A stretch of 64,000 bases of DNA from Dryocosmus kuriphilus (GCA_038277395.1 CM076189.1:235663918-235727917); one strand, 5' to 3'. Numbered from the stretch's first letter, positions 47,289 through 58,056 are shown. Notes: a model not told the origin generated them from the letters alone. Translations and numbers: made by a program.

Positions 47289-47658
47289 CACTGAAAGAAG
47301 ATCAAAGTAGGGGCTACTCTCCTATGGGAGCGACAGCAGCACGTACCACTCGGAGCAGACGGTCAACCGAAAAAGAGTACCTGTTACTCTTTTCGCGAGA
47401 GTAGCAGCTACTCCGATTTCGGAGCCCCTTCATCCCTGGCCGGAATATAGACGAATCATTAAATGATTAACGGTTGCGCTGCTGTAAAGGCTAACTGCTA
47501 TACCGACTATATAGAGCATTCAGTGCACCGTAGCGGTGTACGGTTTACTCTGACCAGAGTAGCTTCTACTCCGATTGCCAAGTGTAGCGCGTGCTACTAC
47601 AATTCAGAGATCCACCTAGACTTGAAGAGTAGCCCCTACTCTGATCTTTTTCCGTGTG
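47289..47658. mobile_element. 370-bp MITE with long inverted ends, in LINE 2
   Basis: The left end, CACTGAAAGAAGATCAAAG..., pairs with the right end read inward, CACACGGAAAAAGATCAGAG, and both continue into AGTAGGGGCTACTCT. An imperfect 8-bp duplication (AACACATG and CACACATA) suggests hAT. GAGTAG/CTACTC words recur through the interior. No coding capacity. Confidence 0.8.
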
Positions 47659-49101
47659 CACACATACATACAAGAATTTCTACAAATGTCATATAACTTT
47701 GAGGGTATCCAAATCACGCCCCTACCCGCTCAGTTTCTCATGGACAACCTGGATGCCAACTCCCCTCACGCCATCTTCGATCCACTTTTCTCATTCGAAG
47801 AATTATCGTTATCCTTAAGCCAAACTAAAATCAAATCGCCGCCAGGCATTGACAAAATTAATTTCGAAGTATTAACTAACCTCCCAAAATCATCTCTTTT
47901 ACATCTGCTTCACATTTATAACTATATTTTAAAGGAAGGCGTTTTTCCGGACACATGGAGAGAATTACTCATATTTCTCCTACCGAAAACCATCAAAGAA
48001 AATTCAGACCTATCGCTCTCGTTTTCTGCTTCTTCAAAATCATGGAGACTCATTCTGAATAGACTAACCCACTGGTTGGAAAACCAAAACCTCTTCTCTC
48101 AAAAACAATACGGTTTCAGGAAAAACAGATCATGTGCAGATAACCTAGCCATCCTTTCCTCCGAGTTACATCTTTAAATGGCACAAACGACATTTACGGC
48201 CTGCCTATTGCCAGATATCCGCGCTGCTTATGATAATGTGATACCTAATATCCTAGTAAATGACAAGCTTAAGTTGAACATAACCCAAAATATTTCTAAG
48301 TTTGTATAAAACCTAAAATCCAGAAGAAAAATATTTTTTAAATAAACGGCAAAAATAAGGGCCCACATACCCTGGAGAAGGCTCTTCCTCAGGGATGCAT
48401 CCTAAGCCTTATCTTATATACAATTTACACTCGAATCTTACACAAAAACCTTTTCGGTGGCTGCAAAATCCTAGAATACGCAGACGACATAGTTCTCTTC
48501 TTCTCATCAAACGATCTAAATGAATGTATTAGTGTTCTTCAACAAAGCCTCACAAATAAAAATAGCTACCTAACAAAGAGGGACCTATCCATTTCCCCAT
48601 CAAAATCACAACTGGTTCTTCTGAAGCAACATTTCTCGGACTCCCTTTCCAATGCACGCTCTCGTAGACAGCCTACTTCCACAACCTTCTCAATCAATGC
48701 AACCTCGTTTTCAATAACCTAAAATGCCTAGGCGGCACTTGGTGGGGCTCGCACCCCAAAACCCTCAGAATTCTCTTCCACGCCCTAGCTAGAAGTGCCA
48801 TAGAATACGGATGTCATGCTCTATCCACATTTAAAAGCGATAAAAGGATTTTTTGAAACTTAATAAACTTCATAATAATTCTTACGACTGATTCTAGGGT
48901 ATCGTATTTCAACCCCTATCATTGTCATGCAAGCTGAATTAAAGGAACTCCCATTAAGAGACAGACTACAACTTGTCAGATACATTTCTCACCACAACTT
49001 TTCAGACTTTCAACCACCCCATCCTACCCATCCTCGAAAAATTGCACTATGCCACTAAGCACAATTTTACGAGATTTAACTTGGACAAAAGTTTCATACT
49101 C
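47659..49101 (+). pseudogene. LINE 2 reverse transcriptase (before the MITE)
   Basis: Open from 47656 to 48177 with SPPGIDKINFEVL, WRELLIFLLPK and QYGFRKNRSCADNLAIL. Past a stop it continues in pieces with DIRAAYDNV near 48215, LPQGCILS near 48387 and catalytic EYADDIVLFF near 48475. The thumb (CLGGTWWGSHPKTL) follows to about 49100, where the TTAA-type MITE cuts it. Confidence 0.85.
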
Positions 49102-49105
49102 TTAA

Positions 49106-50018
49106 GGGGTTACCCCTAGTTGTACCGCGAAAAAATAGGTATTTTTAAAGAATTTTTTGCAAGAAAACCACTAAACTTTTTTATACAAACTATTTATTAT
49201 ATTAAATTGCATACTCTGGAGATACTTTCAGTTCATTTTCAATAAAAAATATTTATTATTTATAAATGCATGGCCATAGCGTACGACTCCTTTTGTAAAA
49301 CCTGGTTTGCGGTGACAAGTTTTCCGCAAGTCTGGATCATCCGAAATACAAAACTGAGACGGATTTAGTTAAATTATAAGATTATCTAGTCTTTAATCGA
49401 TCGATAAAAAAAATAAATATCTGGAAAAAAATGGCGACCGGTCAAAGTCAAAAGTTCGATTTTTACTGAAAAATTCGATCGTTTTTTCGGCTATATAAAA
49501 AAAAGTATTTGTTAAAAAAAAAATCATCGATTAAAGACTCGATTTTTATGTGTTAAAAAAGCCTACAAAATTTAAATGAAATCGGTTCAGTAATTTTCCA
49601 GTAATTTTTGTCACCGACTTGAAAAATGTCATTTTGAGAAAAACAAGTAAGTTTCAACTGAAATTTCCAACAAGAGAAACATTTTTGCACTTAAATTGAA
49701 TCATCAATACAGTGACTCTTCTGCATAAGTTGCCGATTCCAAAAATTCAATTTGTTTTTGTCTGCGAAGCAATCTTCCTTCGCGGGTACTCTGCCGCGCG
49801 GTTGTCTGACAGTGAAATTCGGGCTGCGTCAGTTTTTTCCGCATATGTGTCGTGAGCTGACTGAAACGACCTGACGCGCCTATTCTTCAAGGTCTCTCTC
49901 TATCTCAGTTAATTTTTGCCGGCTCAGCTTAAAAATTTTCGGACACATTTTTAGAATGACATACTTTAAGAAAATGCAAAAAAAGCTTTTTTTTTAAATG
50001 GCAACTAGTGGTAACCCA
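49106..50018. mobile_element. 913-bp TTAA-type MITE in LINE 2
   Basis: TTAA flanks it on both sides (49102-49105, 50019-50022). The inverted ends read GGGGTTACCCCTAGTTG and, from the right, TGGGTTACCACTAGTTG. This is the piggyBac type of target choice. No transposase. A relative lies at 12890-13331. The interior has the AAATCGGTTCAGTAA and GAGAAAAAC words shared by both. Confidence 0.88.
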
Positions 50019-50022
50019 TTAA

Positions 50023-50935
50023 TGTCATATTACAAAATAAAAGGCTACCGGAATCGTGTTTTCAACACTGTTACGCCACTCCAATATCTGAACACATATG
50101 ATTCACAACTTTTAAAACTCAGCATCGACCTTTAATACGGCAATTTTTTTACAAAAAGCAAAGCTCCCGAACAAGATTTCCAAACCCTTATCTCTAAAAA
50201 ATTTCGCAATAAAATTCAGTTTTTCACAGACTGTTCAAAGTTTTCAGAATCTTTCGTTGGTTACTCTGTTTACTCTCCCCACTTGGACCTAAACCTAAAA
50301 TTCAAAATTTCTGAACATGCCTGAATATACACAGTGGAAGTGCTGGCTATTTTTGAAGCAGTTCAACTCATTTTAGAAAACGAAATTCTGTCATCGGCTA
50401 TCTTCTCGGACTCAAAAAGCGTTCTACAAGCCTGTCAAAATCTTCTCACTCATCATCATCATCTACATATCCGATCTTATTCACAAAATTCGCAATCTAA
50501 CGTTCATAGCTAAAAACAAGGATTCATAAAGGAATAATTAGTAACGAAAACGCTGCCAATTTGGCAAACTTAGCTGCCAGTGAAGGCACACGTCAGGAAA
50601 TAAAATTACCTCACTCAGATATCTGGCCAGAGATTTTCTCAAAATTTTGCAAATCAGCTAACCTGAACTGGAAAAAGAAATCAAATGATAATAACTTGGG
50701 ACTTTATTTCTTCCAACATTTCTTCAAAGCATCAGAATCAAATAAACCCTGGTTTTACAAATCAAAAGCCGACAGAAGAACAATAGTCACTATTTCCGGA
50801 CGTCGCGCCAACCACTGCAACTTAGCAGCCAGTCTCGCTAGGGGAAAATTCGTTGATTCGGAGTTATGCCCCCTTTGTGGGCATGAGTCCCAAAACATCA
50901 GCCACTTAGTATAGATTTGCCCACATTTCAATGAG
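50023..50935 (+). pseudogene. LINE 2 RNase H and C-terminal region
   Basis: RNase H motifs: FFTDCSKFSESF near 50220, TVEVLAIFEAVQLILE near 50333, FSDSKSVLQAC near 50405. The 3' part is open at 50561-50914 and ends in a C-P-L-C...H...C knuckle (CPLCGHESQNISHLV). Stops separate the pieces. Confidence 0.8.
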
Positions 50936-50975
50936 CCTAGAGAGAAGTTTCTAAAATTTCCCAAAATGAAGAAAA

Positions 50976-50976
<1 letters not shown>

Positions 50977-51036
<60 letters not shown>
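50977..51036. repeat. Poly-C run (60)
   Basis: An uninterrupted run of about 60 C in the LINE 2 3' region, unusually long for an AT-rich genome. Confidence 0.95.
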
Positions 51037-51645
51037 ATAGTACCGATTCGTTTCTATACTACCCCTCCAGCCGACCTACAACAATTTTGACAAACTTCCT
51101 CAACTCTAACGATATTTTCCTTTAACCGATCATATTACAAACCTGCCTTATTTTACTACTCCTAAAGAAATACATTCAACCCATGACACCCCTTCTTTTT
51201 TTTCGAATGAACCGCCTCACCCTCACTCACTGAACGTTTTAAAACCTACTGGACAAAATTCACGTTACGTAGTGCTACCAGAGATTCTCTGGTGCTACAA
51301 AGCTACATACGATAATCCACACTTAACTACAAAACCATATGCTCAATCCAATCCAAAATTTCACTCTGGACAATGTCATATTGCAACTCATGCGCACAAC
51401 GAATCACAGCTAATCGATCACTCGCTATTAAATCAAACAGATCCCACTGGACAAATTCTCCACACTGGATAAATCGCGTTCCAATTCGGACAAATAGCAC
51501 AGCACTGGGAACAACCCATACACATTGCCATGGCCGGATAGGTCAAGCTATCATAAGCAAAGAGGATCCAGCAGAATTCTCAGGCCTAGCCTAATAGGCT
51601 CCTCCCTCCGTAGGGAGACCCCAAAGAAGAAGAAGAAGAAGAAGA
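51037..51645 (+). other. LINE 2 3' end and tail
   Basis: Non-coding 3' sequence ending CCTAATAGGCTCCTCCCTCC, then an (AAG)n tail (51623-51645) that marks the element's 3' end. Confidence 0.7.
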
Positions 51646-51932
51646 ATTGTGTAACCTCGGACCATATCTCGGTCATAGCGCGACCTGTATACCATTTTTC
51701 TCGTCTCTTTACACCAACTATGTTCCAATTTTTAAATGTTCTTAAATAAAGAGTTTTAAAGGCATCTATTGTTGTTTTTCTTGAACTAAGCGTGAATATT
51801 AAACTTTAAAAACAGCACGTGACAAATTACTTGCTCGTGTAAACAAATACATTTGTGTATAGGTTATTTATTGAGTATAAAATAATTTTTGATTATTGTA
51901 CAGTGATAAATCTTTACTTTTGAATAAATATA
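51646..51932. other. Spacer, nothing identified
   Basis: AT-rich, without coding pattern, leading to the TA target of the mariner. Confidence 0.6.
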
Positions 51933-52763
51933 CTAGGTATGATCAAAAAGAAAGGTGACTTTTTGAATTTCGCAGGATGTGTACAGTCGATATTCGTTTT
52001 CTTTTTTTCTTATGTTGGTACACTCGTCCCAAACATATGTGCACAGTTTCAGCTATATAGCATTTTTTGTTTGTTTGTGAGAGGCATAAAGGTTAGAAGT
52101 GTTTTGCGTGCTCGGCGATTTTATGCTGTCGAAAAAAATGGATCAAAGAATTTGCATTTTTGTGTAAAAAATGGAATTAAGTGCTCCAAAACACTTGAAA
52201 TGTTGACAGTGGCATAAGGTGAGTGTACTCTGAGTAAAAAAAATGTTTATAAGTGGTACAAGCTCTTTCGGGAAGATCGAGAAGATGTTAATGACGAAGC
52301 TCGCCCTGGACGTCCCGGCACGTCAAATGTCAAGGTTTTGCTTAGCGTTTTCTTCGATTATCATGGCGTAGTGCATTAGGAGTTCTTACCACAAGGTCGT
52401 ACAGTTAATAAAGAGTATTACCTTTAAGTTATGCGCCGTTTGCTTAGAGCAATACGAAAAAAACGTCCACCGTAGTCACCAGATTTGGCTCCTTGCGACT
52501 TTTTCCTGTTTCCAAAACTGAAAAGACCCATGAAAGGACGGCGTTTTGCGACCACTGAGGAGATAAAGACCGCATCGCTGGAAGAGCTGAAGGCTATACC
52601 AAAAAGTGCTTATCAGAAATTCTTTGAGGATTGGAAAAAGCGCTGGCACAAATGTATTATATCCGAGGGGGTTTACTTTGAAGGGGACAACATCAATATT
52701 GATGAATAAATAATTATTTTTTGATAGAAATAAAAAGTCACCTTACTTTTTGATCACACCTCG
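51933..52763 (+). mobile_element. Deleted mariner element
   Basis: TA flanks both sides (51931-51932, 52764-52765). The inverted ends are CTAGGTATGATCAAAAAGAA and, read inward, CGAGGTGTGATCAAAAAGTA. At 831 bp it is shorter than a mariner of about 1.3 kb. The transposase inside has lost internal segments. Confidence 0.92.
52120..52709 (+). pseudogene. Mariner transposase remnant
   Basis: N-terminal HTH pieces (SKKNVYKWYKLFRED, ARPGRP) lie near 52230-52320. VLLSVFFDYHGVVH contains one catalytic Asp, followed by NKEYYL. SPDLAPCDFFLFPKLKR near 52480 carries the third Asp. The open tail 52485-52709 encodes the C-terminus. The segment between these, with the other catalytic Asp and HDNA-type region, is deleted. 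Confidence 0.85.
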
Positions 52764-52895
52764 TATAATTACAAATTATTATATTTGTATAATATACAGA
52801 GAAAACAGAAATTATTGCTCTATTTATACGAAATGAAACAAATTTTTGTGATTTGACTATAATAATGAAACCAAACTTTTCATTTTAAGAAATTA

Positions 52896-53424
52896 TACAG
52901 ATGTCCAAAAAGTTCCGGGACGGCTGAATATTTTATCAGGTAAGAAATTTTCCAACGTGGTCAAGGTCATTCTTGAAGTAACTTTCAACTAGGATTTCAA
53001 TAGTGACCTTGATTTAGACCTTGATGATGACCTTCAAGGTCTATATGGTTTTTTTACATGGAACGCCCCTTTTTGACATCGGCAATCGATAGAGCAAGAC
53101 ATTTTTTATAATCTAAATTTCCTGATCTATGGATTGCTGGTGTTAAAAAAGGGAGTCCTTAGAGAGGTCAAAATGTCCCTATGACCTGAGTACATATTTG
53201 AACGTAAAAATTTCCGCTCTATCGATTGCCTATATTAAGAGGGGGGTTTCCATTTTTTAAAAACGTGTTGACCTTGAAATTACCTTGAAGGTCATCAGGG
53301 TCAAAATAAAGGTCACCATTGAATTCCTCGTTAAAAGTTACTTCAAGAATGACCTTAATCTCCTTGAAAAATTTCTTACCTGAGGAAATATTAAGCCGTC
53401 CCAGAACTTTTTGGACACCCTGTA
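52896..53424. mobile_element. Fold-back MITE, mariner type
   Basis: The two arms of about 250 bp are inverse copies: the left begins ATACAGATGTCCAAAAAGTT, the right (read inward) ATACAGGGTGTCCAAAAAGT. Both contain GACCTTGA/TCAAGGTC words. TA occurs at the borders. No coding capacity. Confidence 0.87.
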
Positions 53425-53526
53425 TACATATACGCATACATGCATTCCCATGTATAAATAAGTACATCCATGCATTACATATATAAATCAGTACACCCAT
53501 GTATACATATACACTACCGCTCAATT
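53425..53526. repeat. TACATA/CATGCA tandem-like repeats
   Basis: Short repeated words such as TACATATA, CATGCAT and CCATGTATA form an imperfect array between the fold-back MITE and the nested palindrome. Confidence 0.65.
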
Positions 53527-53934
53527 AGTATTGCCCACCTGAGCTAAAATTAGTGAAAATTCAGAGTTTTGTATCATTGTCAAAAATAGATGGATTTTAA
53601 AAATTCAACGCAGTTTTAAAGAAAAAAGCAAGGTCTTTCAAATCCCGTTGGTTTTTTAAAAAAATGTTGATAACTATGTTTTTTACACTGAAAAAACAAA
53701 ACAAAAATTTTCTTATTTTTTTGCCCGCAAAAAAAAAAAAACGTCTGCCGTTTTTGAGGGACTCGATGGATTTAAAAATGATCAAGTGAAAAAGATGCGT
53801 ATTTTTCTCTTCTTTAAAATGCGTGCAGCAAAACTTATTTTTATTGAGCCATTTTAAAGTTATGTCGAGTTTAGTGGAAAAAAGCACCTTTTTTTCAAGT
53901 TTCATTATCTCCGAATCTATGTGTTACGGTTAAA

Positions 53935-54069
53935 GTGATGAATCCGGTCATTGTAGACAATAACCGGTCAAAGTGAAGAATATCAGTTGGAAAGGGGGTT
54001 GGAAAGGGGGTCGATTCTTCACTTTGACCGGTTATTGTCTACAATGACCGGTTCATCACTCTAACCGTA
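53935..54069. repeat. Inner palindrome A, about 56-bp stem
   Basis: TACGGTTAAAGTGATGAAT... pairs with ...TTCATCACTCTAACCGTA over about 56 bp with few mismatches. The loop of 22 bases carries repeated GGAAAGGGGGT. It lies at the apex of the outer palindrome. Confidence 0.88.
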
Positions 54070-54077
54070 GCATATGC

Positions 54078-54487
54078 ACTGTAGAAAAAAACTCCAAAGA
54101 GAAAAAATGTTCGTTTTTACATATAGAATAAGTATTTACTAATAAAATTTAAATTTGGAAAAACAATTTTTTTTCCATTTTTACCTGCTGTTATACTATG
54201 ATCTTTATTTAAAAAATTTTTAATGTGATTAAAAACATTATTCTTTAAATTTGTTTATATTTATAAATAATATCAATTACTTTTATGAAATTTCTTTACA
54301 TTTGACTACATATATTATGAATATTAAAAAAGTTCCATTGAAAATACATGTAACATGTAAGTATAGTATATAACAGCAAGTAAAAATGGAAAAAAAATTG
54401 TTTTTCCAAATTCAAATTTTATTAGTAAATACTTATTCTATATGTAAAAACGAACATTTTTTCTCTTTGGAGTTTTTTTTCTACAGT
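54078..54487. repeat. Inner palindrome B, arms of about 125 bp
   Basis: ACTGTAGAAAAAAACTCC... at 54078 is inverted at ...TTTTTTTCTACAGT (54487), with arms of about 125 bp and an AT-rich loop of about 160 bp. It is adjacent to palindrome A. Confidence 0.87.
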
Positions 54488-54887
54488 ACATGAATTCGGA
54501 GATAATGAAACTTGAAAAAAAGGTGATTTTTTCTCACTAAAATCGACATAACTTTAAAACGGCTCGATAAAAATGAATTTTGCTGCACGCATTTTAAAGA
54601 GGAGAAAAATACGCATCTTTCTCACTTGATCATTTTTAAATCCATGCAGTCCTTCAAAAATGGCAGACGTTTTTTTTTTTGCGGGCAAAAAAAAAATAAG
54701 AAAATTTTTGTTTTGCTTTTTCAGTGTTAAAAACATAATTATCAACATTTTTTTAAAAACCAATGGGACTTGAAAGGCCTTGCTTTTCTCTTTAAGACTG
54801 CGTTTGAATTTTTAAAATCCATCTATTTTTGACAATGATACAAAACTTTGAATTTTCACTAATTTTAGCTCTGGGGTGGGCAATACT

Positions 54888-55024
54888 CGTGAGCACATAG
54901 AGCAGAAACAAAGTGAGTTAATGGTTCTGTGTAATTTTTTAAGAAAAGATAGGTATTTAGAAACACAATCTTAAACGAAGTAGTGCGTAATACAATTTAA
55001 ACAAAACCACTTAACACAGAAAAA
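54888..55024. other. Spacer, nothing identified
   Basis: AT-rich sequence with no recognisable feature. Confidence 0.5.
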
Positions 55025-55552
55025 ATGCTTCTAAACAAACGAAAAGATATTTAGAAGAATAATTTTTTTTAGTTTAAACTTTATTACGCAAAACTAATTC
55101 TTGGACATTATTCTTCTAAATATCTTTGGGGTCGTGCATAAATTACGTTGACAATTTTCCGGTTTTTTGTACCCCCCCCCCCCCCCCCCCCCCCCCCAAG
55201 TAACGTTGACTAACTTTAATTTTATAAAAAATTAAATGTTCTATTATACACTAATTTGATATATTTAATACATTTAATATTAATTAATAATACATATGAA
55301 ATTAAATTACCAGGGCCAATAAACAGACGAAGACGAAGATGTTTACTATGGCATTTTTAGATGTTTCGGTTAGTATAATTATTAACACATCACGGCACAC
55401 TTTACTGTATATGTAAATTACTGTAAATATTAAATCAAACTTATTTTTAAAAAGAAATCTGTGAAAGTTACTTCGTACCCCCCCCCCCCCCCCCCCCCCC
55501 CAAGTGTCATCGTAGTTTATGCACGACCCCTTTTCGTTGTGTGTGGAAGCAT
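55025..55552. mobile_element. Small inverted-repeat element interrupted by a MITE
   Basis: ATGCTTC...GATATTTAGAAGAAT (55025-55060) is inverted at 55110-55127 plus 55531-55552. The right arm is split by the MITE at 55128-55530. Without the MITE the right arm is continuous. Confidence 0.8.
55128..55530. mobile_element. 403-bp MITE with GGGGTCGTGCATAAATTACG ends
   Basis: GGGGTCGTGCATAAATTACG on the left and its inverse with one change on the right. Each end also carries a C run in the same strand (55172-55197, 26 bases; 55478-55501, 24 bases). Ends of this kind are widespread in arthropod MITEs. The surrounding inverted repeat gives the empty site and a T-rich duplication of 2-4 bases. Confidence 0.88.
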
Positions 55553-55607
55553 ACCCCTTTTTTTTGTGGAAGCATATTTTTTTGTGTTGAGTGGTTTTGA
55601 TTAAATC

Positions 55608-56334
55608 GATATGTTTAAGCCTCGCGCTTCGCGTTCGGATGTTTTTGTTCTTTCTCGGTATTCGTTAAGTGGGTCTTAAAATTTCAAAACACCTACTTTT
55701 AATGAGATTATAAAATTAAAATTTTTTCTTTTTAATCACGTTTTCTCGATTAAAAAAAAAAAAACCGTGCATTTTATCAAAAAATTGTTGATGTAAAATT
55801 TGTAGATCTTTTTGAGCTGAACGACTATGTTTATTATCATTTTTTTCGTATCTTGAATATTTTGGCAAGAAAACACAGTTTTTTATTTTGAATACCGTTT
55901 TCTCGATTAAAACAAAAACCGTGCATTTTATCAAAAAATGGTTGAAACAAAATTTGTAGATTTTTTTGAGATGAAAAATTTTACTCTACTGTTTTTTTTT
56001 GTATCTCGCATAGTTTAGCCGGAAATTTGATTTTTTGATTTTGTGAAAACCGTTTTTGATGGATAAAACCATAACCACTTGTCAAAAACCGCTGGCTAAC
56101 GAACTCGTCCTTTCTTTTTGGACTCTGAAGAAGTGTGCCAAAGAGCAATCCAATCTGATGATTCTTTTAAAAGTTATCACAGTAACAGACGCCGACGACA
56201 ACAACAACGACGACGACGACAACAACAAACCGTTTTTTCTCACTCAGGGGGTCTCAAAACTTGGAGATTTGATGAAATCCGCGAAAGTCAGTTTTCACAT
56301 AAAAACTAATACCTCCTCATTGAGATGAGAATGT
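55608..56334 (+). repeat. GAC-repeat element family, copy D
   Basis: A shorter copy: TTAAGCCTCGCGCTTCGCG, TCGGATGTTTTTG, two or three of the diverged units, a (GAC/AAC)n tract at 56188-56228, ending ATACCTCCTCATTGAGATGA. It lacks the middle units of copies B and C. Confidence 0.85.
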
Positions 56335-56666
56335 AATAATAAATAAATATAATAATTTCATTTAAAAGAAAGCAGGTATTGGGATAAGTTATTATTTTAA
56401 ATCCTCCAGAGACAAATTAAAATTTTAAAAATCTATACAAATAAAATGGTGTTCAGTAGTTATACACGGCCGGTTCTAAGCCAAGATCCCTGTTACCGAC
56501 AGTTACCGACATCGAGAGCTAAAGCGGTTCAAGTCCGCGCTAAGCACCTAGACGGTGTGACGTCAGTAAATAAATAATACGCGATTGTTAAACGTGAATT
56601 TTGCATAAACAAATCTCTCTCTCTCTCTGCCCCTCTCTCTCTTTCTCCTATGCCACGTGTCAAGAG
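56335..56666. other. Non-coding spacer with a (CT)n run
   Basis: CT dinucleotides run at about 56614-56645. A GC-richer patch lies at 56460-56570. This may contain the left end of the Polinton, but no terminal inverted repeat can be proved because the other end is outside the window. Confidence 0.45.
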
Positions 56667-57237
56667 GATATAATAAAGTAATTATGTGACAAGAATTTGA
56701 CAGCGCATGTGTAAGAGATGGAATGAGGCATTACTAATTGATATAATTTATTGCTTCCGTAATGCGTTAAAATAAAATTTTAAAGTAGGTCACGAGTCTA
56801 ATAAGATTAAAAAGGAATCTTTGTTCTATAAAGCATAGGGAGAATTATTGAGAATTTATATCATTAAAAATACTCGTGAAGAGTATGACTCATTCTTATG
56901 GAATGTGTTTATCGCGCAGGCTGCGAACGTGTCTACACATGTCTAACTTGATTATAAAGAAACCCTTTGTTCTATAAAACATATCATGAAAATATAATAC
57001 AGTAATTATGTGACAAGAATTTGACAGCGCACGTGTAAGAGATGAAATGTGGCATTACTAATTGATATAATTTATTGCTTCCGTAATGCGTTAAAATAAA
57101 ATTTAAAAGTAGGTCACAATCTGATCTGATTACGAAGGAATCTTTGTTCTATAAAACATAGGGAGACTTATTGAAGAATTTATGCCATTAAAAGTATCCG
57201 ATTTCTGTAACGCATATAGTTATGGAATGTGTTTATG
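56667..57237. repeat. Tandem direct repeat, unit about 324 bp
   Basis: AAGAATTTGACAGCGCATGT at 56691 recurs at 57015 (AAGAATTTGACAGCGCACGT), and similarity continues for about 200 bases, including TTTATTGCTTCCGTAATGCG and GGAATCTTTGTTCTATAAA. The array may be a subterminal part of the Polinton. Confidence 0.82.
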
Positions 57238-57450
57238 TATAAGCTAATCGACATGATTTATTACTTCCCTAATATATTTTTCCAAGAAATTTATCAGTTC
57301 TTAGAAATTACGTCATCTTCTAAGAATTATTAAATGTGTTTATATATATATAAGCTAATCGACATGATTTATTACTTCCCTAATATATTTTTCCAAGAAA
57401 TTTGTCAGTTCTTAGAAGTTACGTCATCTTCTAAGAATTTTGTAATTGCG
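57238..57450. repeat. Tandem direct repeat, unit about 111 bp
   Basis: AAGCTAATCGACATGATTTA at 57241 and 57352 starts two nearly identical copies containing ACGTCATCTTCTAAGAAT. Confidence 0.85.
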
Positions 57451-57491
57451 CATTACATTCCAAGCGTGTCTAAGCATGATGCTTATAATCT

Positions 57492-57506
57492 AGAAGCTTC
57501 TAGAAC
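57492..57506 (+). promoter_or_regulatory. Heat-shock element 1
   Basis: aGAAgcTTCtaGAAc is a perfect three-unit nGAAnnTTCnnGAAn element, 59-73 bases upstream of the TATA box at 57565. In metazoans it binds trimeric HSF. Confidence 0.75.
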
Positions 57507-57564
57507 TATAAGATAAAGAAGGTGAAATTAATAGACAAAGATAGTACCCACATTAATTGCAAAT

Positions 57565-57598
57565 ATATAAGTACATTTCGCAACCATTTTTTTCAGTC
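57565..57598 (+). promoter_or_regulatory. TATA-initiator core promoter 1
   Basis: TATATAAG at 57565 and TTCAGTC with A at 57595, 30 bases apart, as in arthropod TATA-Inr promoters. It drives the ORF starting at 57706. Confidence 0.75.
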
Positions 57599-57705
57599 AG
57601 CATCAAGCATCCGAATTATTCACAACGTTAGAAAGTCAGATTAAGTGTTCCAGAAAAATAGAAGTGTTAGATTTGAGTTGTATTATTAGATTTGATACGT
57701 AAAAG

Positions 57706-58010
57706 ATGCCTTTGTTTGAAAACTATTTCGTCGGATTAGCAGCATACGCGAAATATTGTCTTTATATTAAAAGAGATATTTCAATAAAGGATTTTATCAA
57801 AGATGTGCGGAAAGTATATTGGAAGCTCCTACTGAAATTTATTTGTCTCCATCCGAAATGTATATAATTATTTTAAAAGATAGAGTTAGAATCTACTGGG
57901 ACCCTGTGCGGAAGACAATTTCTTGTCTAAACATCAAAACAGATGATGATAATGATGAAAACAATGATGCTAAAGAGGAGGATGAAGAAGGACGAGATGA
58001 AGTGGGTTAA
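57706..58010 (+). pseudogene. Small ORF with acidic tail, frameshifted
   Basis: ATG 57706 opens MPLFENYFVGLAAYAKYCLY. At about 57803 the frame must slip by one base to reach the downstream frame (EAPTEIYLSPSEMYIII, then RIYWDPV), which ends in an Asp/Glu-rich tail at 58010. It is the first gene after promoter 1. I do not recognise the protein. The frameshift could be a mutation or a sequencing error in the otherwise open element. Confidence 0.55.
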
Positions 58011-58056
58011 AACGAAGTAAATGTATAGCAAACGTATTTTCTTTTGTCTGCAATCT

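Larger units (their letters stand above)
44270..51645 (+). mobile_element. LINE 2: non-LTR retrotransposon with zinc knuckles and RNase H
   Basis: The order is gag-like ORF1 with three CCHC boxes, AP-endonuclease, RT, RNase H, a C-terminal C-C-H-C region and an (AAG)n tail at 51623-51645. Two MITEs and several homopolymer tracts lie inside. An RNase H domain puts it near the I/LOA/R1-type groups. Frames are fragmented. The 5' boundary is uncertain and no target duplication was found. Confidence 0.85.
53527..54887. mobile_element. Outer palindromic element with two nested palindromes
   Basis: Arms of about 400 bp (53527-53930 and 54488-54887) are inverse copies. They start AGTATTGCCCACC and meet at CATTATCTCCGAAT. 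The centre holds two further palindromes (53935-54069 and 54078-54487). No coding capacity; ORFs on both strands mirror each other. Confidence 0.88.

Noticed and set aside
53597..54763. Lys/Phe-rich mirrored ORFs on the minus strand
   Set aside because: They are the two arms of the outer palindrome.
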